Assembly (NCBI GenBank): GCA_013397435.1
Contig: VZRG01000181.1
Coordinates: 496,001 to 560,000, forward strand
Source: Erythrocercus mccallii
Taxonomy: Eukaryota; Chordata; Aves; Passeriformes; Dicruridae
Direction of reading: 5' to 3'
DNA: 64,000 nucleotides
The notes below the pieces were generated by a model. It saw only the letters and a list, made by a program, of their open reading frames with translations, had not been told where the DNA came from and ran no database searches. This document shows, piece by piece, positions 12,248-26,700 of the stretch. Position 1 is the first letter of the stretch, and each line of letters begins with the position of its first letter. A program made the position numbers and the translations under genes.

Positions 12248-14907
12248 AAATATAAAGGGAAAAACTGTACCTAGATTAAACAAATAAAAAAGTAGGTATC
12301 GTCTTACAATGAAGTTATATTAAATTTTAGTGTTTAAGCCAAAAAATGCCTCTACAGCCAGCCAGCTCTGGAAGCTCTAATTTGATGTGCTGAGCTAACA
12401 TAATTGAGTGTGGTTACAGATCCACTGAAGTTAAAAGTAAAGTTTCCATTGTTAGGGGGCTTTGATCAGTCGTTGAAGAGGGTGGATGTCAGACACATTG
12501 ATCTCCACGTTAGTTCTATTCACAGTTAAACTAATGGGTTGCACACAGTTTCCTGGGTCAAATCTGCAGTTTTGTGGGTTCTAAGTTAGTGCCTTGCGCT
12601 GTGTACTTTCAAAGGCAAATATCAGAGAGAAACTTGCATCATCTGGACAGCTTGCTGAAAAAGAAAAATTCTTCCTGGAGGTGGTTGGCAGGAGGGGCAG
12701 CTGGGGTTGGCAGGTTTGTTAGTTACCAGCAACTGTGTGTCTCTGGTGAGGAAGCTCTTGTGAGAGTTGTGCAGCTGTCGTTCTGCCTTCCCTTAGGACC
12801 AGTGCCTACCTTTTATTGTTGAAAGCTGAGAAACTTGTGGAATAAGGTTCTTCTTTACTCTTCCTATGAGTGAGGGCACAACAGGGTACCTCTTGGTTGC
12901 TAACCCTCAGGATGTGCTTTGATTTCCTGAAGGGTAACAGACGCAGTCTGATAGACAGCCACAGTCTCAGCTGCGCTGTAACAGGCTGGGGTTTGTGGAG
13001 GAGCATGCTGTAATACTTACGACAGATAAAAGAGTGTTGAAACAGTCAAAGTAGTTTTAAAATTCTGGTGCTTGTTTATTCTCGGTTTGTGATCTTTACC
13101 TTGGAGAGCAGATGACGTAACACCTCCGTTTGAGCCTGGAGCGGTGGAGTGCAATCATGCTTTCTTATTCCACTATAAAATTTTACATTGGATACAGTTG
13201 ACATTTTGGTGCAATGGACCATAAATTAATGCTGTTATGAGCTGTAAAAGGAAGGACATTAGAATAATCAAGTGGCTACAGAACTAGTTGAGTGTATGAC
13301 TGTCTATGGCACAGAATTTTTCAATCAGCTTGTTTTTACGAGCCTGCTCTATTCTCTTTGTCTACATCCAACATACCTTAATTTCATTTTCTCCCCAAAG
13401 TAACTCAAGGGATTCTGAACCTCTTGAGTTATGAGATTTTTGTGTCAACATAAATTTAATCAGCAAAATGAATCACTGTAACCATCTATAATAAATCTCC
13501 ACAATATAATCTAGAGAATATGGTTTTTATCGAACCATAAGGTGTAATCTTGATCAGCATTTGTCTCTCTATTAGTATGACCGTGTTAGAGACATACTTG
13601 TTCACCTTTTTCTTTTGTTTTCCTCTGTGTGTGCTTTCACTGCTGTTAGGCTTGATCTCTGCTATGAAGGTAAGGACCTGTGCATGGCACATCTCCCACA
13701 CTGAGATTTGCATTTCACAGAGACACTGTTAGCACTCCTGAAGTGACTTACTCATGCTGTGTTTGCCAATATGAAGTGACTACTTTCTGCTGGAGTTGAC
13801 AGGTTTTCACCCTGCCAATTATTTAATCAATGTTAATGGCACATTGAATTACCTTCAATTGCTTCTGGTTTAGAAATTAAGGCCTGGACTTCTTTTTTGT
13901 GGACTGTTTCCCAGGACATGAGCATTGGCAGGAGCTTGGGAGTAAGGAATTAAAATGAGAGGAAGGAAGGTTTTTGCTCTTTTACTGTGTTACAGCTGTT
14001 TTACAGCTGGAATGGAGTAGTATACTCTGCTCCATGTATATTTGACCTTGCCAGTGTGACCTGTAAATTTGTTGATTCAAACTGAGTTCTATGTAGCAAT
14101 CAGATAAAAATTTGGTTTCTAGCTACTGAGAGAAGTAATTTATTTCTCAGGCATTACATTTCTCACTTGCTGAAACAACCTGAGCAAGAAAAGTGTGGTT
14201 GTGGTCAGTGGTTGATTGGTTGGTTGTTTGGGTTTTTCCTTAATCAGAGTTCAAAATGGAAAATAATCCTACTGCAAGAGTCAGGAGTTCTTTCTTATTA
14301 GCAAGTTGGTGAGCAGATTTCTCTCCAGTTCAGAAAGAGGAAAAATTACTTTGAGGTGCACAGTAGATGTGAGAGCTTTAGTTTCCACTCGAGTTCCTAA
14401 GAAATGTTGTAACTGGGAAAAGAAATTTGCTACTTTTTTTTCCCCACGAGGAAGATTGTGCTTGTTTTCTTTATAAGTTTCTTCCTGAACGATGGTCTCA
14501 AAGGAGTGAAACTGGTAGTCTTCTGGGCATTTTGCTCAAATATCTTCTATGGCAAAACAACGCTGATTTATTTCAAAGATGTCTTATGTTCTTGTAATAG
14601 CCTGTAATTTGCTCTGAATCAAATTTGTTATTACTGTGTTATTTCTGTGTCAGTGCAGCCTTTGGATTTGTGATAGTCTATGAGATGATGTCTTGCCTTG
14701 TGTAACCCATCTAAATAATGTTCAGTTTTGATCCCTGTGATGATGTATTTCATTCTAAAAGAAAATAATCTGTCTGGAGTATAGATGTATAAACTGGTGC
14801 TATATAATTTACTTTCACATAGGAATTCACTTGCACTATACTTCACAGCAAATATGCTCTTTACACTTGGTGACCAACAGTCCTGTGAATATTCTGGAAT
14901 TGGCATT
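12248..14907. other. Unique non-coding DNA with one G/T-rich patch
   Basis: No gene recognised. A patch rich in GGTTG words on the plus strand lies at 14194-14237. Open frames at 12574-12822, 12806-13006 and 13486-13713 are short and unrecognised, and the two near 13550-13732 lie in opposite directions over the same bases. Confidence 0.5.
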
Positions 14908-14959
14908 GTATCTTTCCATGCTGTCTTCTTTCCATGTCATCGTGCTGTATCTTTCCATG
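14908..14959. repeat. Local direct duplication, 39-base offset
   Basis: The 13-base word GTATCTTTCCATG is present at 14908-14920 and 14947-14959, with a third partial copy (CTTTCCATG) at 14928-14936. It looks like two rounds of short tandem duplication, partly decayed. Confidence 0.75.
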
Positions 14960-15459
14960 TCCTTGTTTCGGTAGCCACTTGCAGTGAGATCAGTGGGTTC
15001 AACTATGATTCAGAAATTCTCTGAATCTGAATTCTCTGCCAAATTTGACACAGAGAAATCATCTGGTGCTGAAGAGATCTGGAATGTGCTGTTTGTGACA
15101 GAGGATATTTTTCTATCCTTCTGTCCACAGTCTTCAGCAGTCAGGATTATTCACCTTTTCCAGTCAACTTTTTCATAGAAATGCTGTTCTGTATTTATCT
15201 TGAAACTGTTTTACTAAAGCTTACTCCCATGGCTTGTCTGAATCTTTAAAGACATGGAAGACAGAGTCCTTGGCATGTTTTACGTGTGGCTGTTTTACAT
15301 TTAGCCATCATGCTTTCCCTCAAGACCTTTCCTTTTAGGTTATACTCTGAACTCATTATGTCTTGTTGGTAGGTGCTGTTTTCTAGACTTGAATTATTCA
15401 TAGTGATCCCATCTGGATTTTGTCTAGCCGCTCCTTTGACTTTTTTTCCACCTAGTATG

Positions 15460-15612
15460 TTCAATTAGTCAGGATCATTTTGGATTTAAATGTAGTTTTA
15501 CAATTTGGATTGTGTTCCTGCTAATTCAGTATGCTCCTCGGTGGTGTTTGTCACTACTGAATCATTCAGGTAGTTCATGGTACTATTGTCCTAAGTCAAA
15601 CCCTGTGGTGAA
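15460..15612 (-). mobile_element. Ancient CR1/L3-like LINE fragment
   Basis: The plus strand reads like a heavily mutated antisense copy of the CR1 reverse-transcriptase region. In one continuous minus-strand frame there is SPQGL near 15598-15612, then NYLNDSVV near 15552-15575 (compare the FINDLD stretch of CR1), then TELAGTQSKL near 15508-15537 (compare ADDTKLGG). The order and spacing match the intact CR1 fragment at 4105-5040, but divergence is far greater, so this would be a much older insertion. It may extend down to about 15250, where I cannot match it with confidence. The alternative is chance similarity in a T-rich stretch. Confidence 0.45.
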
Positions 15613-18600
15613 CAAGCGCAAAAGCATCTGACTCTAAGAATGGGGTTACCTGCTTCTTTTTATCCCTAGTTGAATGGTACACCTGTTTGACATGGTGCAA
15701 CTTAGGTACAAAAGAGTTATGGGGGGGTAATTTTTATTCTGTTATTATTTTTATTTCCCACTTTTTTTTCCCATGCCTGCCAGTCTTTATGCTTCCATAG
15801 AAATGCTTCTTAATAACTGCCAAGCAACTCATTTTCAGCCCATCAAAATAAAAATGCTACCGAAGCAGCTCAGACTTGCTCTTAGGTCTTAAATAGGACT
15901 GACAGAGCAATTAATTATTGCTGTTCCTAATGACACCAACGTCACAGAACATTTAGTGTACTTACCTGCATGGAGAGAAAGAATTAAAACATTCCTTTTG
16001 ACCAAGAAAAGGATGAAAGAAATATGAAGGTAGGCAAGTCAATACAAAGGACCACAGTATACCTTAAAGATGTGACACTCTGAAATGAGAGACTCCAAGA
16101 TATATTCATAAAACCTCTGTCATATTGTTGCAGTGGAATGAGTCATTTGAGGACATCAGCAAGCTAGTGGGCGGTTTGTTTTAATTAAGGACTCCTTTGG
16201 TACAGACATATTATATATATATATATGTATTTGCTGAAGCTTACATGCTCACTGAATAGGTATCAACAAAAATCCTTGGTTTCTGTCCCCACTGCCTAGT
16301 GGTTCATAAGGCTGTCAGCCCTTCATTACAGAAGCACAGCTTTTTCTCTCAAGCAGCTGTAGCTTGTCTTGCTGTGACCCTGCTTGATCCCTCTAGCTGG
16401 CTTTAGGCAGTATTTTGAGCTCTGCTTTTTAAAGCGAATAGCACAGCAGCCATTTGTGGGCATATATTGAAATGGTTCTTTGCTCATCTTCTGCTCTGCT
16501 TGCCAAGAATCACATTGAAACTAAGCTTATTAATATAAAGTAATTTACTGTATGCCCACCATTCTCAATCTTTCCAAAATGCATGTTCTGTCATTGTTAC
16601 AATACCTTTGCTGTTTAAAAGTGCCTGCAAGATACCAACAAAGATTGCTGCTGTTACAACCCAGGTCCTCACTGTAAATCACTACAGTTAATAGAGCAAT
16701 ACCAATTTCTCCAAGAAATGATGAAAATACAATTTTCCAACAGAAACTGCTTATTCAACAAGATCAAAACATTTTGTGGAACATACCGACTTCAATCAAA
16801 CTCCATTTATAAAAGAAATCAAAGTGAAATAGCCTTTTACCTCATTAAAAGATAGCTTTTTGATTTTTTACTTTGAAATTTAGATGAGGAATTAGAACAT
16901 GATATTTTTAAACATGTTCAGTTTTCATTTATTAAATGAAATATTTGCACAAATATGTACTTTAAGGGATATTTTGACAGTTGTTAGTTCCTTTGGATGC
17001 TGAATTAAGTTCATGAATGGTGTGGATTCCTGCACATCTGAGGACTTTTGCTAGGCATTCAGGGATGTAGATCAGAAGCCATTACCACTGATGACTTCTT
17101 GGCATTTTCAAATATAGCTGATGAAAGATTGAGAATGGAGAAGCAATTCATGCCTAAGGTAGGAATGGTCCCTACGATATCTTATAATGGGGAAAGTATA
17201 GGGAATTTTGCATTTTGTGCTTATAAGGCATACTTGAAAAGCCATGTTTAAATGGCTACGCATTTATGGATGAAAATGATGCAAGATTCCTTTCAGATTT
17301 ATTTCTGTATTATATAAACACACAACATGATAATAATGTCTTTAAGTACAGGTAATGAAACTTTATTAGCCTGTGATAGTTATGTCAATAAAAATGTGAA
17401 GGGTGTGCAGCTGTTCTGAAATAAGCTTTGAATTGTGTGTGGCAGTGGAGTTGCTGAATAACAACACACATTTTAAAATCACCAGAGGAAATCTCTTTGA
17501 GGAAATGAGCAGGAAGTTGAAACTCTGGGTCAAGATTTCCTGCTCCTCTGTGAAAGTGTGCACATTATTTTGAAAGAGAAGGGGGAAATGTTGGCTGTGA
17601 GACTGTGGTTTAGCCAAGTGAATGATGGGGAAGGTAAGAGGCAAGGCAATGGACAACCTCTTGGGAGAGTATTTGCTGGGGACTGTTCCCATTAAGGCCA
17701 TGAAGGTGGTTGGTTTCAGTGCTTCCCTGAACTGAAAATCTAATGATGTGATGGATGAGTGGGGTAGGCACCATGCCCATGCTCCTTCGTAAGAGCAGGC
17801 AATGATACAGTCATCTGAGCAAACTGCGACTTGCTAGCATTGTCACCTCTTGTATATTGGTACTGTAGCCAGGAAGGATCATGCTGTAAAAAGCCTTGGA
17901 GACACCAGTGAGGTTTGTGGTAGCTGCTCCTGCAATCCTTGGAAAAATACAGTCTTAATATACAATTAATTAAGAACAAGAAGGAACTATGACTCCTCAG
18001 CTCTAGCTGATCTATGATTGTAGTTGACTGCATGTCCATATAAATCTGACAGCCAAATAGTAAACAATAAATTCCAGCTGTAAAATCACGCAGTGAATGC
18101 TCTGGTGTTGAGCAATGCTTGGATCCCACATAGTACAGATGATTTGTGCCTTATAAGTAACTAATAATCACACATACAGCTTTCTGTAAATATAACCTAA
18201 CGTGATGGAATATATACTATTTGATAATGTCTATACCTTTGGATAGTACTATTTACTTGTGGTTCAGGTCCATTTCTGTGTGTAGAGATGTGACTGCCCA
18301 TCTGTCCAGGCTCTCTTTTCTATTGGTTTGTCATTAGTGTGGTATGGGCATTTCAGAGAGGACCACTTCTATTTCTGCCACTCATGTTATTCCATCTCCT
18401 GCTGTTCACTTGTTTCTGGATCCCTCATTGCTGCAGCAGCACAGTTTTCTTTTCCTTTCATAGCACCAGACTAGCTGACAATAGGGAAGGATCCACCCCA
18501 AAATATAAAAGTCACTCCAGGACAATAAGAAACACCATAATGTAATGAGAGGTATAACAAGTTTCTTCAGGGTTACCTTGGATGAATTTCGGATCAAGTT

Positions 18601-18851
18601 GAATTGAAATTCTAATGCTGAGTCATACCCACATATAAGTTCAGCTGAAATTGGGTATGCTGAGAAATGAAAGATGCAAGTCAGTATGGCTCATTTCAGT
18701 GCTGAGTTTCCATTAATCTTAAAGATACACAATTTCTGCATTCTTTTGCAGAAAGGAAAGAAGTAAAACACTGAATATATTTACACATATATTTGCAGTC
18801 GCATTTTTACTTTTAAAGGTACTCTGGAATTCAAGGTTCACAATACCAACC
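15613..18851. other. Unique non-coding DNA with small AT features
   Basis: No gene recognised. It holds a run of seven G near 15721, the (TA)n at 16212-16226 and two adjacent small A+T-rich hairpins at 16923-16941 and 16941-16956. Open frames at 17366-17701 and 17740-18129 (minus) have no recognisable domain. Confidence 0.5.
16212..16226. repeat. (TA)7 microsatellite
   Basis: An uninterrupted TA dinucleotide run of about 15 bases, flanked by further A/T words. It is likely polymorphic in the species. Confidence 0.9.
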
Positions 18852-18869
18852 TGTTTTGCTAGCAAAACA
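18852..18869. repeat. 18-base perfect palindrome
   Basis: The two nine-base halves (TGTTTTGCT and its exact complement) abut at 18860/18861 with no spacer. It contains an NheI-type GCTAGC core. This could be a dimeric protein-binding site or chance. Confidence 0.8.
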
Positions 18870-20693
18870 AATTACTCAAGGGCCCTTTCACTGTAGGGAA
18901 TTTTTCTTCCTGAAGAGAATGAATCTGTTTTCTTTCCAAGTACAAATTAAAGAACAGGAGTTGCATTACTGTTGGCAGATGAAAGGATGGCTTTTTCTAT
19001 GCTGTACACTGATCAGGGTTTAGAGCATGAAACTGAAGTCACATCAATTGTTTTAACCAATTCCTAAGCAGAGCAGATTTTTCTAAAATGTTACAGCTTT
19101 TTCATGATGAAGAGCATGGTATCTGCTTTACAATTTAATTTTGTTGCATGTTAAAATACTAGAAAGATAAGTGACTTTCTAGAAACTTTGCTAGACTTTG
19201 TTAGCAGAATAAAAAACCCACTAACTCATCCTTTGTTTATATCCAGGTATAGCCTCTGGATATTATCCAAAGTTAAGTGATTCAGAATATTTTAGCACAT
19301 CTTTGCAATTTTTCCATCCCTTCAGGTGCTACTATTCATTAAAACTCTATTCATTAATTTACTACTGTCTGTGCATTCTTTCTAAGTGGCAGCACTAATA
19401 TTCAAAGCTATCAGTTATTATTTTCTTCCAAAGTATTTTGTTGTCTCAGCTTTGTACAAGCCAAACACTTTAATTGCTGCTTTTAATCTTTCAAAGTGCT
19501 TTGCAAAGATGAATTAATTAATCATATAGCCCCCTTGTTGAGAGGTACAGTTGTAGTGAGCATAAATTGCAGGATTCTGTGCTTGCACTTGACTACCCAG
19601 TTATGTCCACATAGGTGTTGTACCAGGAATATGTCAGAGGATTTCAGGCATTTAGGTTCTTCAATTTCTAGTCATTCACTTGGAGGGATAGAGAGGCTCT
19701 GGCTGCAGAGCTGAGCTAGCCTAGGGGAAATGTGTTCCACAGGAACAGGGTCACTGTGGACAGGGGATGGAGGCAGTGATCTCTGTCTGAGAGCCCTTAA
19801 GCTTTAGAATAATGTAGTGGTACCCTTTTCTGTGACATCAGGTATTCTAAATTTAGTGCAATTCATGCCCCTGCAGGTCTCGTTTGCTCATAGTGAGAAG
19901 CACATTCCTTCCCCTGAGCTTCCTTGCTCATAATTTAGTTTGGGGGCCTGGAAACCCTGGTCCTGCACTGGCCAGCCCCAGGGACTGAGAGGTTCACCTA
20001 GGTAATAAAAATCAATTTGTGTCAGCAAAAGACATTTCCCTTCCCTCTCAACAGTAATGCTTGCACCCAAAGTCTGTTGAGGGAGCCTTCTACATGAAAT
20101 GCTGTTTCTTGTTGAAAAGCAAATTGGAAACAGTTGTGTCCTATAAATCTTTGACTAAAAAGATAGGTTGTCAATTTTATCAAAGTTGCTCTGCAGAATA
20201 GCTCTAAGCAGGAGTTTCTGAAACCCTACTTCATATTCTACAGATAAGGATAAATTATAAGCCTTCTTGCTATATATCTCTGAAATATAATGTACCTATG
20301 TCTGTAACACAGGCTATAAAATGGAAATGAGATAGCCAGCACTGCGGTGTTTTTCTGATGTACAGAGGTTATCCTGGTAATAAATCTCAAAAACCTCCAG
20401 CAGTATTTTAAAAGATCAGCAATGTCAATTTGCATAATTTGGTATATAATCTTTTCATTTTTCCTAATGGCTGAGGAATGGTGAATAAAATTTCACACTG
20501 TTCACAACAAGAACAAATAATTTAATGTGCGAAAATGCCACACAAAGGACCAAGGCAGATACACTCGACATGTGACTTCCAGAAACCTGTCAAAATTATC
20601 TTGGGTTTATACCTTGCACCTGTAGTGAAGTTACAACTGGAAATTATTTAATTACCTCTTTGTCAAACTGAATGGATATGGAAATTTTGTGGT
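18870..20693. other. Unique non-coding DNA
   Basis: No exon, RNA gene or transposon recognised. Open frames at 19496-19714, 19888-20070 and 20238-20435 are short with no resemblance to known proteins. Confidence 0.5.
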
Positions 20694-20705
20694 TGACCTT
20701 TGACA
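20694..20705 (+). promoter_or_regulatory. DR1-like nuclear receptor half-site pair
   Basis: TGACCTTTGACA is the reverse complement of a direct repeat of AGGTCA-type half-sites with one-base spacing, with one deviation in the second half-site. HNF4, RXR/PPAR and COUP-TF bind this class. It sits in an A+T-rich block with TTAATTAATTAG-like words at 20718-20730. A 12-base match in 64 kb is weak on its own. Confidence 0.2.
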
Positions 20706-23700
20706 TTTTGCTAAATTTAATTAATTAGATTCAGCATTTAACGGTGTACTTAGCTTGGATTACTGCTGTGGCAAATTTATGCAAGTTCTTTATAATAAAT
20801 GCTGGTTACTCAGTGTTGGGGTTCATAATTCAGTGGGACTGCCAACCATTAGACCTTTACTATTTTTAACTAGGTCTTCACTGGATGAAATCTGTTGGGC
20901 TTCATTTTTCATAAAGACTTTGGGTTTCCATTTTTCAACAGATAGATTTGGTTTAAAAATTCAGTTATTACTCTGTGAACGAGATTTTCTTCTTGGTTTT
21001 GTGGGGGGGAAATCAAACAGTTGCAAAACAATACAAATTTCAGAAATAAATAGCACCAACTTCAAATTCCATATTTTGCTCTCTCAGCAAGTCAGAAATA
21101 ATTTCTTTCATTTTGAATGAAATCGTAACTGTCTGATTTGGGGATGAAAAATGGAAAATGCTATTTTGAAGGGAAAAGTCAATACCTCTGTTTTAAAACA
21201 TGGCCACAAACTTCTGACTTGGACTAGACTTCAGTCCTAAACTCAGAGAGATCAACCCCATGTTTTCTGTTAATATGCTAGGTGTCAGAAAACCCTAATC
21301 AGCTTCTTACCCAGGTAATTCTCTTCAGTTCTTTCAGCTGCATTTGACCTATCAATATGACAGGCAGTCTAATCCACAGATATTTCTTCTACATCTGCCT
21401 CTCTGGAAATATTTGTTCAGCAAGTTAAACTTCTTAACTGATTTTTCCAAGCTCTTGAAAGCCAATCAATTCATTGGACTCAAAGTATATAAATTCTCTC
21501 TCATACGTCATCTTTTCATCTCACTGATCCCCGTATTATAACTTTCCTCTATATGTATTTCATTGGGGGCTGTGTTGAATGAGACCAGACTAATTTGAGC
21601 TGGAGGTCCGTATTTTGTCTTTTTTATTCGTGTTTTGTGACACCTTTCATAGCTGCTCTTGCCTTCAAGTTACTGCAGGGAGGATGTGCCTGGGTGAATG
21701 GATTCCAGTTCTGCCGAAATAAGACTCTAACAACTGACTGTGCAAATGTACTTGCTACAGAACTGCGTTCATTCTTGCATACAGTCACAAATTTGGAAAC
21801 AATACCAGTCTCACTTTTTTAATAGAGAGTCCTATAATTCATGATATATAAGGATATTGCAATATTCTTCTTTTCCAAAAAGATCATTTTCACAAACTGA
21901 GTCATGCTCAGGGAGATGTATCTTGGATATCTCTAGAGCAAACAAATATAAAATATAATATTTTTTCCTCCAAACAAATACAGAATACAATTTCTTTTCT
22001 CCAGCTAAGTATATTGACAAAGCCTTATCTACTTCATAATGAAAAGTTTTGGAGACTCAATTTATTCTTTAAAAGAAATTAACCTGCCCAACTCTTTTAA
22101 CACATTTATTAGTTCGTCTCACCCAGAGTTGGTATGGATACTGAAATGTGAACAATGTGTTGATGTTCAGTCCTTGCTGAAAAGTGTCTTCACACAGTTA
22201 AAACTTATTTTCCTTCTGGTTCATCTTAAAACCAGAGATTTGGTTAGTCTGTGCTGTAAGGTCCAATAAAGGAGTGAACTGAGACTGAAGGATCTTACTG
22301 CATCAGCAAAATATCACCTGCATATTTAAGGTTCCTCTAGTTTAGCTTTTCTGTCATCTCAAACTGTTTTTTCAGGGAGTTTCTCCTGAAGGCTCAAGTG
22401 ATTGAAATGAGATAGGGGAATGCCCTAGCTTCTCTGCCTCATCCCAGAAGAGCAGGATCAGGCACCCATTACCACTTTCCCAGAAGACTGACCATCATTT
22501 TTTCATGTATTTGATCCTCCTGGTTGGTCCTAAGCCAATCCTTTCAGCTGTAAAAGAAGGGGCACCCTCACATCTCATGAGAGTACATCTCATGTGAATA
22601 GTGGAAGTGCTCAGCACGTGCTCGGTTGCCTTGGTGTCCAGGAGGCCAGAGCTGCATGTGCTGCTGTCTCATCATGCACAAAGTCCCCAGCTGTCGTCAT
22701 TTGCACCTAGCTGATGCCTGCTGTACCCAATACCATCTTGCATCTGCTCTGTGGGTGTTCACTGCACAGTCACTAATTATTTCTTCAGCACCATATGTAG
22801 CCATTTCTGTGTCACTGGTGTTTGCTTCTTGCTTCTGGCCTCAGTCGATGTGGAAAACAATCTGTACTTCCCTGAGACCTGTGGCTCATGAGCTTGACTG
22901 TGATCATGGTGGCAGTACTGCCACTGGTCACAGGAGTTGATCCTGGGGTTCAATGGCATGCTTCTTACAAAAGCTTCTTAGTCCTGTGACCATACCCTTC
23001 TTGACACTTGACACTTTCCGTGTACAGGAGAGAGTCCCTAAGAGGAGTAAAACATCTCCATTGTTGATTTTAATAGGATATGTTGTTTGACTTAAACATC
23101 TTTTTTGTTAGTGCTGTGTTTCATTTCATCAGACAGAGCACATGAATGTGTGCAGGGAAATCAGTGGACTTGTTCCCTGTGAACAAGCACTTACTTGCCT
23201 TTTTCATTTTGTGGCTGATTTCCTTATTTGCAGAGGCAGAGTTGGAGTTTGGGAAATAAGCAGACACCATGCTGTCTTACAGGTGGAGGAGATGGAAGGG
23301 ACATAATGGTGCCCCTGCACGAAGTGGGAAATTGGGCTGTATCTGCATCTGTTCTGTTTCAGACATCATTCCTTGAAATTCATAAAGACTGGAATGTTTC
23401 CACTAGCTGAAGCCAAACGTCTGTTGTTTGACTCACAGATGAGAAAGTCTGGGGGCCACCAGCTTTCCAGAACTCCTAAGGCACATGTCAAAATCTTTGT
23501 GTGCCCAAGATTCATTCAGCTTATTTCTGGTGTGAGTTGGAAAGGGGAGCTGTACATGTAGTTGCTGGGTGGGGATATCCATGACACCAGCTTCCAGGAA
23601 GTCTCACCAACCTGTTGTGGAAAGGCACTGGCCCTTTAGTAAGTTGTGAAGGACACTGAATGCTGGACTCACCAGCCTCTTCTGACTAAGAGCTTCACTT

Positions 23701-26700
23701 GAGAGCAGCTTTCCAAGGACCATCACAACTGCTGGCCATGTCAAACTCTCAGCCTGCTGAGAACCTAATTTTATACAGATTTAGGGAGGAAAAGGCAGCT
23801 GTGAGTCATTAATGAAATGAGCAAAGAGCTGCAAAGGCCAGTTGGTGGGGAGTAACACAGGGAGATGAGGGAATTGAATATCAAGATTTTGGGCTAAACC
23901 GGTAAAGCTGGTAGATAATACTTCTATGGGTTTGCAGTTAGTCCGTAGACTGTGTCACAAGGTTTCTTGAAATGAATTGTATCTTTTGAATATAAACTTT
24001 CTCAGGAGCTTTTTGGGGCTGCTTTTTGTCTTTGCAGTCCACTTACGTGATGTAGAGAAAGGCATTAATGAGCCACACATTGGAGGTATTCTTTCTTTGA
24101 GACTTTGACTCTCAGTGGTTTGTGTGCAGCAAATCAGAGTGGCACTGGAAGGAAGGCATGGAAACACAGCATGCTTAGAAAATCTTACCACTATTAAAAT
24201 TCAGTGGAAATTCAAAGTGTGAGAGAACATGTCATCTACACTTTACGCCCTAATTGCATAGAGCAAATATAAGTTAAGAGAAAACCTCTGAAGTATTTGA
24301 AGATTTGAAAATCTTTCAGTTAGTTTAGCCAGAGTTTGTCTCTGCAGGTGCAACATGGATCTGAGCAGTTAAGACTGGCTTTGTTAGAGATTTCATAAGG
24401 CAGGGGAAATGCAGAAAATGGATCCTGGTAAATTACTTAAGCCAAGTCTGCAAAATCTAGTATTGGAACAATCTGAGAGGGCTCAAGCCTTCACAGATGG
24501 CCCTGCTCTGTGCAATGCATACATCCAACGAGAAGATACCACTATATTTGAAGTGTTATTCAGCGAACAGGATGGAGTGCCAGGACAAGACAAATGGCCT
24601 GTCAACCTGAAAATAAAAGGACACTTATTAGTTTGAAATTGGACACGAGTTCCGAAGGCAACATGGTGCCAGAAACCATGTTAGCATTGCAGAAGAAACC
24701 ACAGATGGCTGAGAGAAAATAGTTCTAAGTCCAGGATGACAGCTGGGATCTGGCCTTTGCTTTAGAAATACTTGAACCAAATGTGTAGCTAACAAGATAA
24801 AATAGGTACAGTTTGTAAAATCATCTGAGAATGGATCACCCAGTGGATCAGAAACAAAAGTCCTTGGTTACATACGGAAAATGCTGCTTTTGCAAGAATA
24901 GAGATTTACCCATCTGTCCCCCTGAAGATGTACTCAGACATCTTTCATCAGCCTTTGTGCACTTTGCCAGAGTCTGAGCAAATCTACCTGAGGATCAAGA
25001 TGCATTTGAATTTTCAACCTTTGGCTCAGAGTGATTATAGGAGCTCTTGCCACAACATGCAGGAGGTATCTGATTCTTTTTCCTCATTAATCAATGCCTC
25101 CATCAATACTGCCAAGACATAGTATTTCCAGACTAGGAAATATTTCCAGAGGCAGTGAACCACTCAGGAATGTGTGATTGAATATTTTCACATGTCCCTG
25201 CTTTACCATGGTAGCTGAGAAAGGCATGTTGTGCAAACCTGAAACAGTCAACAAACTCCTGTCTGTTCACCTGTGAGTTGCATGTCTATCAGTATGCTTC
25301 TAATTCAACTTTACCTTACATTAACATGCTTTTTTTGGTTGTTTAATCTTTCCAAGTATATGTTTGTGGCAGCTAACTAGCCTTTGAAAAGAAAGCTATA
25401 GAGATGGACTGATGTAAAAATAAGTTTTCTTCCAGTTCATCAAGCTTCAGTTTGTGTGCTGCACTTATGCTCCTGCTAAATCAACAGGAATCACACTGTT
25501 TCTTGGCATTTGGTGAAAACAGCATTTAATTGAAGACCCAACCAGTAGTTACAGATGAATACTATTCCTCATTTTGCTTCTGGACACTTTAATCAACCTG
25601 CCTGCATGTTGGGATCAATCAGTTTCAGCAGTTCTGTTCATTCATCTTCATCCTGCCATTCATCTCATGGCAGCAAGGAGAACACTGTGTAATTGAATTT
25701 AGTTGAAATCTAATAAGAGGAAAACCTGTGACAAGCCACCTATAATCAGCTTGATTCTGAATTTTCAGAACATGCATTAGCTTTGTATTTCCAGGAGGAA
25801 TATATTGGGGGTCCCGCAGAGCTTCTGTGAGAAAACTGGAAAAGAGAGTGAAACACTGGAGACATAGAGTCTGTTTCGTGGTTTGATTGCAGATTTTTTG
25901 CCATTTATACTAACTTAAAATAGAACTTGTTATATCTTGCTTGCTTTTCACTCAGCTTCTACACTGTTTCCTTAATTTAGAAGGGAAATCCACCACCTTT
26001 TTCCCTGTCTAAGCGGTATAAAATGACATTTTGTTGTGTGTGCGTGTATGTATTCGGTTTTTTTAAGGCTAACGTAACAAATCATAGACATGAAATATCA
26101 GTATTTTCACTGAAACTCATGTAGGACTGGACTTTACATTTTTTTAAAGTGCTCAGCATTTGATCCGCATTTCCACATGGGCTCCCTTAGAAATGATTGC
26201 ATAGTGTCATGTTCATGGAGTTACTGCTTTTTTGAAAGCTGGATATTAACCACTTGGGTTTAACGTGATGTAAGTTATGTGTGTTGTCTTTAGAGTTTCG
26301 GCTGATCTGACTTGACTGAGTATTCCCTGAGCAGTGCCTTTTTTAAGTCTTTTACCATTGCAGATCTTTCTGACAGAATTGGAGGACATGACTATAAACA
26401 GAAACCAACTTAAGAATACTCAAAGGATTTCTCACTGCCTACAAATTCTTTATTTTTGGTAGCAGTTTTACACATGAATTGCAAAATATATTCATAATCT
26501 GAAATAAGGGAGGTAAAATTGGAGAAGGAAAGGTCTCTATATACATATGTATGTGAAGAGATTGCAAAATAGTCCATCAAGGACCTATTACAAGGGCTTA
26601 TAATGTGTTACTCAAATAGGATATTTAATAAGATATCTCTTTTCTTGGAGTGTTATTGCAATATATTGCCAAGCTCTAACAAGTTAAACTCCTGGAAAGT

